Assembly (NCBI GenBank): GCA_030429935.1
Contig: JAUIGH010000002.1
Location: 1-45,858, forward strand
Source: a bacterium
GTDB taxonomy: Bacteria; Patescibacteriota; Saccharimonadia; Saccharimonadales; Saccharimonadaceae
Length of the DNA: 45,858 bases
Reading direction: 5' to 3'
The position numbers and the translations under genes are program-made. Each line of letters begins with the position of its first letter. Position 1 is the stretch's first letter. The notes under the pieces are model-generated. The model searched no databases. It was not told where the DNA came from and worked only from the letters and a program-made list of their open reading frames with translations. Below are positions 18,689-28,544 of this stretch, one piece after another.

Positions 18689-19663
18689 GTGACGAAAATC
18701 TTATCAATCGGTGCGGCCGTCCAAGACGTCTTCATGAGTCAGAGCGATGAGTTTCGGCCGGTCACCGACGAAACACTGCACGAACAAGTGCTCAAACTAG
18801 AAATGGGCGCCAAAGCCGATGTCAACAAGATCGTCTTTAGCACTGGTGGTGGCGCAACGAATGCGTCGGTGACGTTCGCTCGTCAGGGGCTCGAAGCCGA
18901 GTTCATCGGTGCAATCGGCGATGACCCAGCCGGCCAAGCGGTGATGGCGGATCTGGACCGCGAAGGCGTCGATACCAGTGATGTCAGCGTGTCGACCAAA
19001 TATAATACCGGCTACTCGGTGCTACTACTGGCGCCAAACGGTGAACGCACGATTTTGACCTATCGCGGCGCCAGTACGCACTACAAAGTCGATGATTTTG
19101 CTATCGCCGAAAGTGATGCTGACTGGCTGTACTTGTCGTCGATGTCGGGCCGCATGGACGTGCTGGATCAGATATTTATTGAAGCCAAACAGCAAGGCAT
19201 GAAAATCATGATAAATCCTGGCAAAGGCGAGTTGAAAGAAGCCGACAAACTAAAGGCGCTGCTCGACGATGTCGATGTACTGCTGGTCAACAAAGATGAG
19301 ATGCAAACGCTCGTTGAAGGCGAGGATTTAGAAGAGCTTGTTCGCCATGGACTGGACTTGGTGCCGACGGTAATCGTTAGTGATGGGCCAAACGGTGTGT
19401 GCGCCAGTGACGGCGAGACGATCGTGCGAGCTGGCATGTACGAAGACGTCGAAGTCATCGACCGCACCGGTGCCGGTGACGCATTCGGTTCTGGATTTCT
19501 CAGCCAGTGGTCGCAAGGCAGATCACTGCGCGAGTCAATAGTGTTTGCTAGCGCCAACTCGACATCGGTCGTAACCGCAATCGGCGCCAAACAAGCGATT
19601 CTGCAAAAAGACACTGAATTACACGATATGCCGATCGATGAGCAGCCACTAGGAGGTAGGTAA
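18689..19663 (+). CDS. PfkB-family carbohydrate kinase 1
   Basis: GTG start; GGGATNASVTFARQGLEAEFIGAIGDDPAGQ and DRTGAGDAFGSGF. Confidence 0.9.
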   Translation: MTKILSIGAAVQDVFMSQSDEFRPVTDETLHEQVLKLEMGAKADVNKIVFSTGGGATNASVTFARQGLEAEFIGAIGDDPAGQAVMADLDREGVDTSDVSVSTKYNTGYSVLLLAPNGERTILTYRGASTHYKVDDFAIAESDADWLYLSSMSGRMDVLDQIFIEAKQQGMKIMINPGKGELKEADKLKALLDDVDVLLVNKDEMQTLVEGEDLEELVRHGLDLVPTVIVSDGPNGVCASDGETIVRAGMYEDVEVIDRTGAGDAFGSGFLSQWSQGRSLRESIVFASANSTSVVTAIGAKQAILQKDTELHDMPIDEQPLGGR

Positions 19664-19665
19664 GC

Positions 19666-21177
19666 GTGGCTCATCTGGCAGATTTGCTAGGACACGAGCA
19701 CCCGCTGTTTGTGTACAACTTAGCTCAGCTTGAAAAAGCCGCCGGTGATGACAGCGTTGATGTTCAGCTCATTGCTGATATCAATGCAAAAGCACATAAA
19801 GCCATGCGCGCATTGGGACTCGATGGCTCAGACATTTATCCTGATGAGTTGTATCAGGCACTTAATGCAGCGGTCCGCCGTGGAGACGCAGATGAAATAT
19901 TGCGCGACACCACGTATGCACTAGTTATCGCCGAGGGTGAGCCGGTATCGCTCAATATTCAGGACGTTATCGAGAATATGCATCACCAACTGGTATTTGC
20001 GGATCGTTGCTTAGAGTCGGCACGTCGACACCTGCGTGCAGAGATCGTTCGTCGGTATGCAGATCACGACAAGACGAACAATAAGATAGTTAAAAATTTA
20101 CTGAAAGAGGCTGGAATCATATTAGAGAAAGACGAAGGTCATAGACAGTTGAATCAACAAATAAAGGAGAATTCTATGGATCAATCAACACCCCACGTCC
20201 TATGTGTCGGCGACATTATTACCGATGCATTTATCAAGCTCTCAGAAGAGTACACCGATGAATCAACCAACAAGAATGGCAACAAACAAATCGGTTTCGA
20301 GCTGGGTGCGAAGTTGCCATACGACGAAGTGGAAATTGTAGAGGCGGTTGAGTGTAGTCCGAACGCCGCAGTGTCGATGTCACGACTCGGTTTGTCGACG
20401 AGTTTGATGTCTTGGCTGGGTGATGATGAGCCTGGGAAAGGCATGGTAACGTACCTCGACAAGGAAGGTGTCGGCACAAACGATCTGGTCGTTGAGCAAG
20501 GTATGAAATCCAACTACCACTACGTTATGCGTTACAAGGATGACCGCACTAAACTCCAGCGGTTTGAAGACTATTCGTATGAATGGAAAGCACCAGCGCG
20601 AACCCCTGACTGGCTGTATGTGGGTGTGCTCGGCGAAAAAACTTGGCCGCTCCACGAAGCCATGCTGGAGTATCTGAATCAAAACCCAAACATCAAACTG
20701 GCGTTTCAGCCGGGAATGTATCATCTGATGTGGGGTGCGGAAAAACTAGCAGGGTTTTACAAGCGAGCTCACGTAGTGATCATGAACCGTGAAGAGGCTG
20801 TTCAGGTGACAAACGGTGATCATGCCAGCGTCAGCGACTTAGCGGACAAGTTACATGAACTAGGCGTTGATCAGGCGATCATCACTGATGGCAAAGACGG
20901 TGCATATGCGTCATTTGACAGCCGGCTGGTATCGATGCCGAACTATCCAGACATCGCTCCACCGTATGATCGCACTGGAGCCGGCGATGCATTCGCTAGC
21001 ACGCTCGTCGCGGCGCTCGCGCTCGGTCAAGATATGGAAACAGCGTTGCGCTGGGCGCCGATCAACAGCATGAACGTCGTGCAGCAGCTCGGTGCGCAGG
21101 CTGGCCTGCAGACTCGTCAGCAGATCGAAGAATGGCTCGAAAAAGCTCCGAGTGATTACGTGCTGAAAGAGCTATAA
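19666..21177 (+). CDS. PfkB-family carbohydrate kinase 2 with unknown ~170-aa N-terminal domain
   Basis: GTG at 19666 with AGGAGG SD; PfkB part starts near MDQSTPHVLCVGDI and has DRTGAGDAFASTLVAA. Internal SD AGGAG (20165-20169) and ATG at 20176 in the same frame. Confidence 0.85.
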   Translation: MAHLADLLGHEHPLFVYNLAQLEKAAGDDSVDVQLIADINAKAHKAMRALGLDGSDIYPDELYQALNAAVRRGDADEILRDTTYALVIAEGEPVSLNIQDVIENMHHQLVFADRCLESARRHLRAEIVRRYADHDKTNNKIVKNLLKEAGIILEKDEGHRQLNQQIKENSMDQSTPHVLCVGDIITDAFIKLSEEYTDESTNKNGNKQIGFELGAKLPYDEVEIVEAVECSPNAAVSMSRLGLSTSLMSWLGDDEPGKGMVTYLDKEGVGTNDLVVEQGMKSNYHYVMRYKDDRTKLQRFEDYSYEWKAPARTPDWLYVGVLGEKTWPLHEAMLEYLNQNPNIKLAFQPGMYHLMWGAEKLAGFYKRAHVVIMNREEAVQVTNGDHASVSDLADKLHELGVDQAIITDGKDGAYASFDSRLVSMPNYPDIAPPYDRTGAGDAFASTLVAALALGQDMETALRWAPINSMNVVQQLGAQAGLQTRQQIEEWLEKAPSDYVLKEL

Positions 21178-21186
21178 AACCGAAAA

Positions 21187-21954
21187 CTAACCGGGCTGCT
21201 CGCCACCGTCCTGCTGGCGGGCAGCTTTTTGGGCTGACTTGATATCGTGGTCGCAGTAGGTTTGGTTGGCTTCGACTAGCCGGACAGCTTCGTCGATGTC
21301 ATCAGTGATCGTGTAAAGTTTGACGTCGTCAGGTGAAATGGTGTTTTGGGCCAGCATGGTTTCGTGGACGAACTCATCGAAATGCTTCCAGAAATCAGTT
21401 CCGATCAAAATAATCGGCGCTTTGACAGTCTTGCCGGTCTGGATGAGCGTCAATATCTCGCTCAATTCATCCAGTGTGCCGAATCCGCCCGGGAAGTAGA
21501 CATAGGCATTGGCAAACAGTGTCATGACGATTTTACGTGGTGCAAAATGTTGAAATTCGTATGATTCGGTGGCGTACGGGTTGAGCTGCTGTTCGTGCGG
21601 CAGTTTGATATTGAATGCGATCGATTCACCGCCGGCTTTTTTGGCGCCACGCTGGACTGCGGTGTGTGCACCTTGGTTCGCGGCACTCATGATGCCGAAT
21701 CCGCCGCCAGAGACGATGGCGTAGCCCAGGTCAGCAAGCTTTTCAGATAGTTCAGCAGCTTGCTTGTAATATTTGTCGCTCTCTGGCGTGCGTGCCGAGC
21801 CAAATATTGTCACGGTTTTGTGGTATTTGCGCAGGATGTTGTAGCCCTGATTGATTTCGCGGTCGACTTCACCTAATCGCACCATAGCGGCTTGCATCAG
21901 GATGTCGCGCGGCATGCATTGAACTGGTAGTTTTATTTTTGGTTTTGGTTCCAT
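21187..21954 (-). CDS. LOG family / TIGR00730-type Rossmann fold protein
   Basis: TIFGSARTPESDKYY, VSGGGFGIMSAANQGA, VYFPGGFGTLDELSEILTLIQTGK (PGGxGTxxE). Confidence 0.92.
   Translation of the reverse strand: MEPKPKIKLPVQCMPRDILMQAAMVRLGEVDREINQGYNILRKYHKTVTIFGSARTPESDKYYKQAAELSEKLADLGYAIVSGGGFGIMSAANQGAHTAVQRGAKKAGGESIAFNIKLPHEQQLNPYATESYEFQHFAPRKIVMTLFANAYVYFPGGFGTLDELSEILTLIQTGKTVKAPIILIGTDFWKHFDEFVHETMLAQNTISPDDVKLYTITDDIDEAVRLVEANQTYCDHDIKSAQKAARQQDGGEQPG
21195..21230 (+). terminator. Rho-independent terminator for the pfkB operon, inside the 3' coding end of the LOG gene
   Basis: GCTGCTCGCCA-CCGTCCTGC-TGGCGGGCAGC (11-bp stem, one G-T pair) followed by TTTTT. Confidence 0.75.
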
Positions 21955-21998
21955 TTGCCACTAGTGTAGCATAAGCAGCATAAATCGTCAGCCTCAGG

Positions 21999-22004
21999 TA
22001 TACT
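21999..22004 (+). promoter_or_regulatory. -10 element of uvrB, predicted leaderless
   Basis: TATACT, 7 nt, ATG at 22012. Confidence 0.6.
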
Positions 22005-22011
22005 AGAATAA

Positions 22012-23982
22012 ATGACGAAATTTAAACTCAATGCGAACTACAAACCAACCGGCGATCAACCGACCGCTATCAAGCAGCTGGTGGCTGGACTAGAGTCGGA
22101 CGAGAGCGAGCAGACATTGCTCGGAGTTACCGGTAGCGGCAAGACCTTTACGATGGCAAACATCATCGCCGAGCGAGGTGTGCCGACGTTGGTGCTAGCG
22201 CACAACAAGACACTAGCAGCGCAGCTTTATAGCGAGTTCAAAGGTTTTTTTCCAGATAACGAAGTTCATTATTTCGTTAGCTATTTTGATTACTACCAGC
22301 CAGAAGCCTATATCGCCAGCAGCGACACCTACATCGAAAAAGATTCCGCTATTAACGAAGAAATCGATCGCTTGCGCCACGCGGCGACCGATGCGCTATT
22401 GACACGGCGCGACGTTATCATCGTAGCCAGTGTAAGCTGCATCTACGGTATCGGTTCGCCAGAGAGTTACGAGACGATGTCGATCCTGGTCAAACGCGGC
22501 GAGCGCCGACAGCGCGACAAGCTGATCCGGCTGATGACTGACATCCAGTACCAGCGTAATGATGTTGATTTTGCGCGCGGAACGTTCAGAGTCAAAGGCG
22601 ACGTCGTTGATGTATTTCCATCCGGTCAAGACACTGCCTATCGTCTCGAGTTTTTTGGCGATGAAGTCGATCGCATCACGCAAATCAACCCATTGACGGG
22701 CGAGATTATCGCCGAACCTGAGTCGGTGCATATCTTTCCGTCTAGCCACTATGTGACGCCAAAAGACAAGCTGGCGCATGCACTCGAAGGCATCCGGGCT
22801 GAGTTCGATGAGCGATTGACGTACTTTGAGACGCATGACAAATTACTCGAAGCCCAACGCTTGGCGCAGCGCACCAAATACGACATCGAGATGCTAGAAG
22901 AAACCGGCTTCGTCAAAGGCATCGAAAACTACTCGCGTTACCTGACCAATCGCGAACCAGGCGAACAGCCGGCGACTCTACTCGATTATTTCCCGGATGA
23001 TTTCATGCTGTTCGTCGATGAGAGCCACGTCACTTTGCCACAAGTGCGCGGCATGTACAACGGTGACCGGGCGCGCAAAGAAGTCTTAGTGGAACACGGC
23101 TTTCGGCTGCCATCAGCGCTCGATAACCGTCCGTTGATGTTCGATGAGTTTAATCGCCACATCAATCAGGCCATCTACGTCTCGGCGACGCCGGGCGACT
23201 ATGAATTGTCAAAGACGCCCGAGCCCGTCGAGCAAGTTATCCGCCCGACTGGTTTGCTCGATCCGCCGATCGAAGTTCGACCCAGCGATGGTCAAGTCGA
23301 TGATCTGATCGCCGAGATTCGTGATCGCACAGCTAAATCACAGCGTGTGCTGGTGACGACATTGACTAAGCGTATGGCCGAAGATTTGTCGACGCACTTG
23401 TCTGAAATCGGCATCAAAACCGCTTACATTCACAGCGAAATAGACACGCTCGAACGTGGAGACATCCTCAAAGATCTGCGAAGCGGTGTCTATGATGTAT
23501 TGGTCGGTATCAACCTATTGCGCGAAGGTCTCGACCTACCCGAAGTCAGTCTGGTCGCCATCATCGATGCTGACAAAGAAGGTTTCTTGCGCAGTGAGCA
23601 ATCACTCATCCAGACAGTAGGGCGCGCCGCGCGCCACGAGCAGGGAAGAGTGATCATGTACGGCGATACCATTACGCGCTCGATGCGCGCTGCAATCGAC
23701 GAAACCGATCGCCGCCGAGACATCCAGCAAGCCTACAATACCGAACATGGTATCACGCCGACCTCAGTCGCCAAAGCTATCGACGAAGGCCTACGCGCAA
23801 TCATCCCACAAAAAGACGACAAAAAAGCCAAAATCGATCTCAAGAAAATTCCAAAAGACGAATACGATAGTTTGGTCAAAGACCTATCGGCACAGATGGA
23901 TCTAGCCAGCGCTAACTTGGAATTTGAGAAAGCTGCCGAGCTGCGCGATCTGATCGAAGAAATTCGACAGCGCCAGAAATAG
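22012..23982 (+). CDS. uvrB: Excinuclease ABC subunit B
   Basis: [41 protein letters not shown]-terminal UVR motif. Confidence 0.98.
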   Translation: MTKFKLNANYKPTGDQPTAIKQLVAGLESDESEQTLLGVTGSGKTFTMANIIAERGVPTLVLAHNKTLAAQLYSEFKGFFPDNEVHYFVSYFDYYQPEAYIASSDTYIEKDSAINEEIDRLRHAATDALLTRRDVIIVASVSCIYGIGSPESYETMSILVKRGERRQRDKLIRLMTDIQYQRNDVDFARGTFRVKGDVVDVFPSGQDTAYRLEFFGDEVDRITQINPLTGEIIAEPESVHIFPSSHYVTPKDKLAHALEGIRAEFDERLTYFETHDKLLEAQRLAQRTKYDIEMLEETGFVKGIENYSRYLTNREPGEQPATLLDYFPDDFMLFVDESHVTLPQVRGMYNGDRARKEVLVEHGFRLPSALDNRPLMFDEFNRHINQAIYVSATPGDYELSKTPEPVEQVIRPTGLLDPPIEVRPSDGQVDDLIAEIRDRTAKSQRVLVTTLTKRMAEDLSTHLSEIGIKTAYIHSEIDTLERGDILKDLRSGVYDVLVGINLLREGLDLPEVSLVAIIDADKEGFLRSEQSLIQTVGRAARHEQGRVIMYGDTITRSMRAAIDETDRRRDIQQAYNTEHGITPTSVAKAIDEGLRAIIPQKDDKKAKIDLKKIPKDEYDSLVKDLSAQMDLASANLEFEKAAELRDLIEEIRQRQK

Positions 23983-24013
23983 GCGTATAGTAGATGGCAA
24001 CAAGGAGGGGATA

Positions 24014-24958
24014 ATGGCAAAGCTCGGAGCAAACTCAACGACGCAACACGCGTGGTTAAGTCAGACGAAACTGTATGGATTTGAATTATTTATGGCGGCG
24101 TTCGGCCTGACGGTCGCTGCAATCGTGATCGATTACGGATTGTTTGCGTTTTTCAACTATCTGATGAGTGAAGGCAGCGCCGAGGGTTACATCGGTGAAG
24201 GCTCGTTGGTGATCGTAGCGGCGATGGTGATTTGGTTGCCGTTGGCGTTGTTATTCTACCTGCGTTCACGGGGCGAACAGGTGAGAAATGCCAAGCGTAC
24301 CAGCTCGACATTACATAAAGTAATGATATCGATATTGCTGTTCGTCAATATTCTATTGGCGGCTGGAGCGGCATTTGCGGCAGTGTATAGTTTGTTCCAA
24401 ATCGCAATCGGTGCCGACATGACACCGGGCGAGATGTTGATGCGTGTGACAGTTCCGGCGCTATTGATGGCATTGCTGCACGCGTGGGTGTGCTTTGCTT
24501 TTTCGAGTGTCAGATTCGCTGGTCGCCGTGTGTTCGCGATGAGTTTCCTGGGAATCGGCGTTGTCGTCATGGCCGCGCTATTACTAGTGTCGTTTGGTAC
24601 CGTGCGAGCTACAGCGATGGACGATCATCGTGAAGATGATTTACGGATGATCAGTGATGCGATTCGCGATGACTATCGTGCCTCGCGTGAGTTGCCATTA
24701 AGTTTGACCGATCTCGATTTTGAGGCTGATGATCTACGGTTCGATGTCGATGACTATTACTACGACCGACAAAGTTTGGGTCGGTACGAACTATGCGCTG
24801 ATTTTGCGGCCGATACCAGCGACGATTACACGCGGTATGATGTAGAAGAGTACAGTACGTACGGTGATTTTTCATCGCATCGCGAAGGACGACAATGTTT
24901 CAAATTGCGAGCCAACAGTTATTCGACCTACGATTACGGCGACCGAATCGATAGTTAG
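24014..24958 (+). CDS. Polytopic membrane protein with Asp/Tyr-rich extracytoplasmic C-terminal domain
   Basis: About five TMs, then DDLRMISDAIRDDYRASRELPLSLTDLDF...YELCADFAAD. SD AAGGAGGGG. Confidence 0.8.
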   Translation: MAKLGANSTTQHAWLSQTKLYGFELFMAAFGLTVAAIVIDYGLFAFFNYLMSEGSAEGYIGEGSLVIVAAMVIWLPLALLFYLRSRGEQVRNAKRTSSTLHKVMISILLFVNILLAAGAAFAAVYSLFQIAIGADMTPGEMLMRVTVPALLMALLHAWVCFAFSSVRFAGRRVFAMSFLGIGVVVMAALLLVSFGTVRATAMDDHREDDLRMISDAIRDDYRASRELPLSLTDLDFEADDLRFDVDDYYYDRQSLGRYELCADFAADTSDDYTRYDVEEYSTYGDFSSHREGRQCFKLRANSYSTYDYGDRIDS

Positions 24959-24995
24959 TCGAAAAAATCGCAAATATTTGCTACTCTAGAAGTAG

Positions 24996-25286
24996 ATGGT
25001 ACAGATAACGACAAACGCAGTGCGCGACTTGGCGCAACTATCAGCCTTGGCGCTTGACGATGATGAGCTCGCGGCGTTAACAGATGATATCGAACATATC
25101 CTCACTTATATCAATAAGCTCGACGAATTGGACACCAGCGAAGTTCCGTCGAGTTATCAAGTCGGTGGCTTGCAAAATCAGTACCGCGACGACGTCGTGC
25201 AGCCACATACTGTGACGACCGAACAGCTGCTGAATCTGGCGCCAGAGCGAAGCGCGACGACGATAAAGGTTCCGAAAGTACTGTAG
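24996..25286 (+). CDS. gatC: Asp-tRNA(Asn)/Glu-tRNA(Gln) amidotransferase subunit C
   Basis: VRDLAQLSALALDDDELAALTDDIEHILTYINKLDELDTSEV; followed by gatA. Confidence 0.92.
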   Translation: MVQITTNAVRDLAQLSALALDDDELAALTDDIEHILTYINKLDELDTSEVPSSYQVGGLQNQYRDDVVQPHTVTTEQLLNLAPERSATTIKVPKVL

Positions 25287-26693
25287 ATGGCTGACCAAAT
25301 TGCAAGTATCGTTCAAAATGTAGCCAATGGCTCAAAAACGGCTCGTCAGTACGTCCTAGAGCGCATCGAGCGGGCGCGTAGCTCCGAATCGTATAACGCA
25401 CTATTGTCACTGACCGAAGAGCGTGCGCTGGAACGAGCTGACATGATCGATACCAAAATCGTCGACGGCGAAGCGGCTGGTCGCTTAGCTGGTGTGCCGT
25501 TCGTCGTTAAAGACAATTTCTTGGCATATGGTGCGCCGACAACTGCGGCGTCAAAGTTGCTCGAAAACTTCGATGCACCACTGCAAGCCACGGCTGTCGA
25601 GCGACTCGAAGCCGAGGGTGCAATCTGTATCGGTAAAGCCAATCTCGACGCTTTTGCGCACGGTGGCAGCACCGAAAACTCAGCCTATGGTGTCACCAAA
25701 AATGCTCACGACCAGACGCGAGTAGCAGGTGGCTCGTCGGGTGGGTCGGCGGTGGTGACAGCGCTCGACGTAGTGTCGTTTGCGCTTGGCACCGATACAG
25801 GCGGTTCCATTCGACAGCCAGCGGCCTTCAATGGCGTCTATGGCATCAAGCCAACCTATGGCGCCGTCAGCCGCTATGGCGTCGTGGCGATGGCGAGCAG
25901 TACCGACACGATTGGTTGCTTTGCTAGTTCACCGCGAGATGTCGAGACCGTCATGCAGGTTATGGCTGGTCGCGATGAGCGCGACATGACGACGATTGAT
26001 GCGGTGTATAGCAACAAGCCGCGTCCAGTCAAAAAAATTGGTGTTATCAAACAAACCATGACAGACGATGTCGCGCCGTCGATACGAGCTGCAGTCGAAG
26101 CGCAATGTGACGCATGGCGTCAAGCTGGCTGTCAGGTTGACATGGTTGATCTGCCGATGCTCGAATACAGCTTGGCGATGTATTACATCATCGTGCCAGC
26201 CGAGATCAGCAGTAATCTGGCGCGCTACGATGGTATCCGCTATGGACGTCGCGCTGAGCAGGCAGCAACGTTAGCTGAACTATATGGCCGGACGCGCGAC
26301 CAGGGGTTTGTGACTGAAAACAAGCGTCGCATTATGATCGGTAGCTATGTCTTGTCGAGTGGATTTTTTGACGCCTATTACAGCCAGGCGCAGCGTGCTC
26401 GCACCATGCTGATTCGTGAATTCGAAGCCTTGTTTGCCGAGTACGATATGCTGATCAGCCCGACGACGCCAACGACTGCTTTTGCGATCGGTGAAAACAC
26501 CGACGATCCGGTCAAGATGTATTTGTCTGATATCATGACCGTGCCAGCCAGCCTGGCTGGCATCCCGGCGCTCAATGTGCCGATCGGTCACGATGATGCC
26601 GGCTTGCCAATAGGCTTGCAGTTGATTGGTCGCTACGGTGATGACATGACGCTGCTCAGCCAGGCACGTGGCATGATGGAGGCTACACGATGA
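25287..26693 (+). CDS. gatA: Asp-tRNA(Asn)/Glu-tRNA(Gln) amidotransferase subunit A
   Basis: Amidase signature GGSSGGSAVVTALDVVSFALGTDTGGSIRQPAAFNGVYGIKPTYG. Confidence 0.97.
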   Translation: MADQIASIVQNVANGSKTARQYVLERIERARSSESYNALLSLTEERALERADMIDTKIVDGEAAGRLAGVPFVVKDNFLAYGAPTTAASKLLENFDAPLQATAVERLEAEGAICIGKANLDAFAHGGSTENSAYGVTKNAHDQTRVAGGSSGGSAVVTALDVVSFALGTDTGGSIRQPAAFNGVYGIKPTYGAVSRYGVVAMASSTDTIGCFASSPRDVETVMQVMAGRDERDMTTIDAVYSNKPRPVKKIGVIKQTMTDDVAPSIRAAVEAQCDAWRQAGCQVDMVDLPMLEYSLAMYYIIVPAEISSNLARYDGIRYGRRAEQAATLAELYGRTRDQGFVTENKRRIMIGSYVLSSGFFDAYYSQAQRARTMLIREFEALFAEYDMLISPTTPTTAFAIGENTDDPVKMYLSDIMTVPASLAGIPALNVPIGHDDAGLPIGLQLIGRYGDDMTLLSQARGMMEATR

Positions 26694-27109
26694 GTTGGCA
26701 GCTTGGCATTTTGCTACTAGCAATTTTGATTATCGGTGCCGCCGTGCTGGTGGTCATCACCGTTACCGGACGCACCGGCAAAAATCTCGACGTCGCCAAA
26801 TACCAGCGACGCTGGCTCGAGATCGAATCGAGCCTGAAACGCGATGAGCCAGCCACGCACATCACAACCATACTCAGTGCGGACAAGCTCGTCGATATGG
26901 CTCTGCGCGAGCGTGGATTCAAAGGTGAAACAATGGGCGAACGCATGAAATCAGCTAACGCTGAATGGAAAAATGCCGATCATGTATGGGGCGCACACAA
27001 AGTCCGCAACAAACTCGCACACGAACCTGATGCACATGTCACTTATGAGATAGCAGCGCGCTCATTGGTAGCATTCAAACAAGCGTTGCGTGATCTGGGG
27101 GCGTTTTAG
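26690..27109 (+). CDS. Membrane-anchored protein with HEPN-like RNKLAH motif
   Basis: ATGA overlap with gatA; one N-terminal TM; helical cytosolic part with WGAHKVRNKLAHEPDAHVT (Rx4H). Confidence 0.7.
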   Translation: MSWQLGILLLAILIIGAAVLVVITVTGRTGKNLDVAKYQRRWLEIESSLKRDEPATHITTILSADKLVDMALRERGFKGETMGERMKSANAEWKNADHVWGAHKVRNKLAHEPDAHVTYEIAARSLVAFKQALRDLGAF

Positions 27110-27110
27110 A

Positions 27111-28544
27111 ATGTCAAATGTATACGATCAGTATGAGATGACGATAGGTATCGAGTGCCACGTGCAGCTGGCGACACAGACCAAGCTATTTAGCCCGGCT
27201 GATAATGATTCACGTGACGCCGAGCCAAACAGCAAAACTCATCCTATTGATTTTGGCTTGCCGGGTATGTTGCCGATGCTCAACCGTGAAGCAATTCGTC
27301 TGGCGGCGCGAGCTGGCAAAGCGCTGAATGCCGATATCGCCCACGAAAGCCGCTTTGACCGAAAACACTATTTTTATCCGGACTTGCCCAAAGGTTACCA
27401 AACCACGCAGATGTATCAGCCAATCATACTAGCTGGGCATGTCGATGCGCCGCTCGATGGTGGTTCGACTGTCAAGGTTCGCATCCATCACGCGCACCTC
27501 GAAGAAGACGCCGGCAAACTAACGCATCACGGTGAGTATAGTTTGATTGATCTCAATCGCGCTGGAACGCCGCTGATCGAGATTGTATCTGAGCCTGACA
27601 TGCACAGTCCTGCCGAAGCACGCGCTTACGCGACAGAATTGTATCGATTGATGACGTACGCAGGTGTCACGCACGGCGATTTGTACCATGGCAATATGCG
27701 CTTTGATGTCAATTTGTCAGTTGCCAAAAAAGATGCTGGTGAGCTCGGCACCCGCTGTGAAGTTAAAAACCTGAACTCATTCCGCTCGGTAGAAAAAGCC
27801 GCTGAGTATGAGTTCATGCGGCAGGTTGATGCGATCGAAGCCGGCGAGACGATCGTCCAAGAAACACGTGGTTGGAGCGACGACACAGGGAAAACAACCA
27901 CTCAGCGCAGCAAAGAAGACGCTCAGGATTATCGTTACATGCCTGATCCGGATATTCCGCCTGTCGTATTGAGCGACGAAGATATCAATGAGTTACAGAT
28001 TGGTTTACCGAAATTACCACACGAGTATCGGTCTGAGCTACGTGAACTTGGTGTCGATACTTCGGTCGTCAATACTGTGTTAGCGCAGCAGCTCTATGCT
28101 GAGCTGGTATCGCATGTCCAAGAACGCGAAGCCGCTGCGGCTAAGCGCGTCGCCAACTGGATTGCCAGTAAGCTCGATGTGCGCGACGAAGATGACGTGC
28201 GCAGCGTGGCTGATGTAAACGATTTACTGGAACTATCGGCCATGGTCGATGCCTCTGAGTTATCGTCAAACGCCGCGAGCGAATTGTTCAACGACCTGAT
28301 GGCTGGAGCAGCAGAACCGCGGAGATTAGCCGAGCAAAAGAACTTACTACAAGTCAGCGATGAAAGCGCGATTGCTGCCATCGTCGATGCGGTATTGGCT
28401 GATCCGGCGTCGAGTAAAGCTATCGAAGACATCCGGTCGGGCAACGAAAAAGCCATCGGCTACCTGGTCGGTCAGGTCATGAAACAATCCGAAGGTCAGG
28501 CAAACCCAGGCATGGCGCAAACGTTAATCCGAGAGAGGCTGTAA
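27111..28544 (+). CDS. gatB: Asp-tRNA(Asn)/Glu-tRNA(Gln) amidotransferase subunit B
   Basis: IGIECHVQLATQTKLFSPA, FDRKHYFYPDLPKGYQTTQ, CEVKNLNSFRSVEKAAEYE. Confidence 0.97.
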   Translation: MSNVYDQYEMTIGIECHVQLATQTKLFSPADNDSRDAEPNSKTHPIDFGLPGMLPMLNREAIRLAARAGKALNADIAHESRFDRKHYFYPDLPKGYQTTQMYQPIILAGHVDAPLDGGSTVKVRIHHAHLEEDAGKLTHHGEYSLIDLNRAGTPLIEIVSEPDMHSPAEARAYATELYRLMTYAGVTHGDLYHGNMRFDVNLSVAKKDAGELGTRCEVKNLNSFRSVEKAAEYEFMRQVDAIEAGETIVQETRGWSDDTGKTTTQRSKEDAQDYRYMPDPDIPPVVLSDEDINELQIGLPKLPHEYRSELRELGVDTSVVNTVLAQQLYAELVSHVQEREAAAAKRVANWIASKLDVRDEDDVRSVADVNDLLELSAMVDASELSSNAASELFNDLMAGAAEPRRLAEQKNLLQVSDESAIAAIVDAVLADPASSKAIEDIRSGNEKAIGYLVGQVMKQSEGQANPGMAQTLIRERL

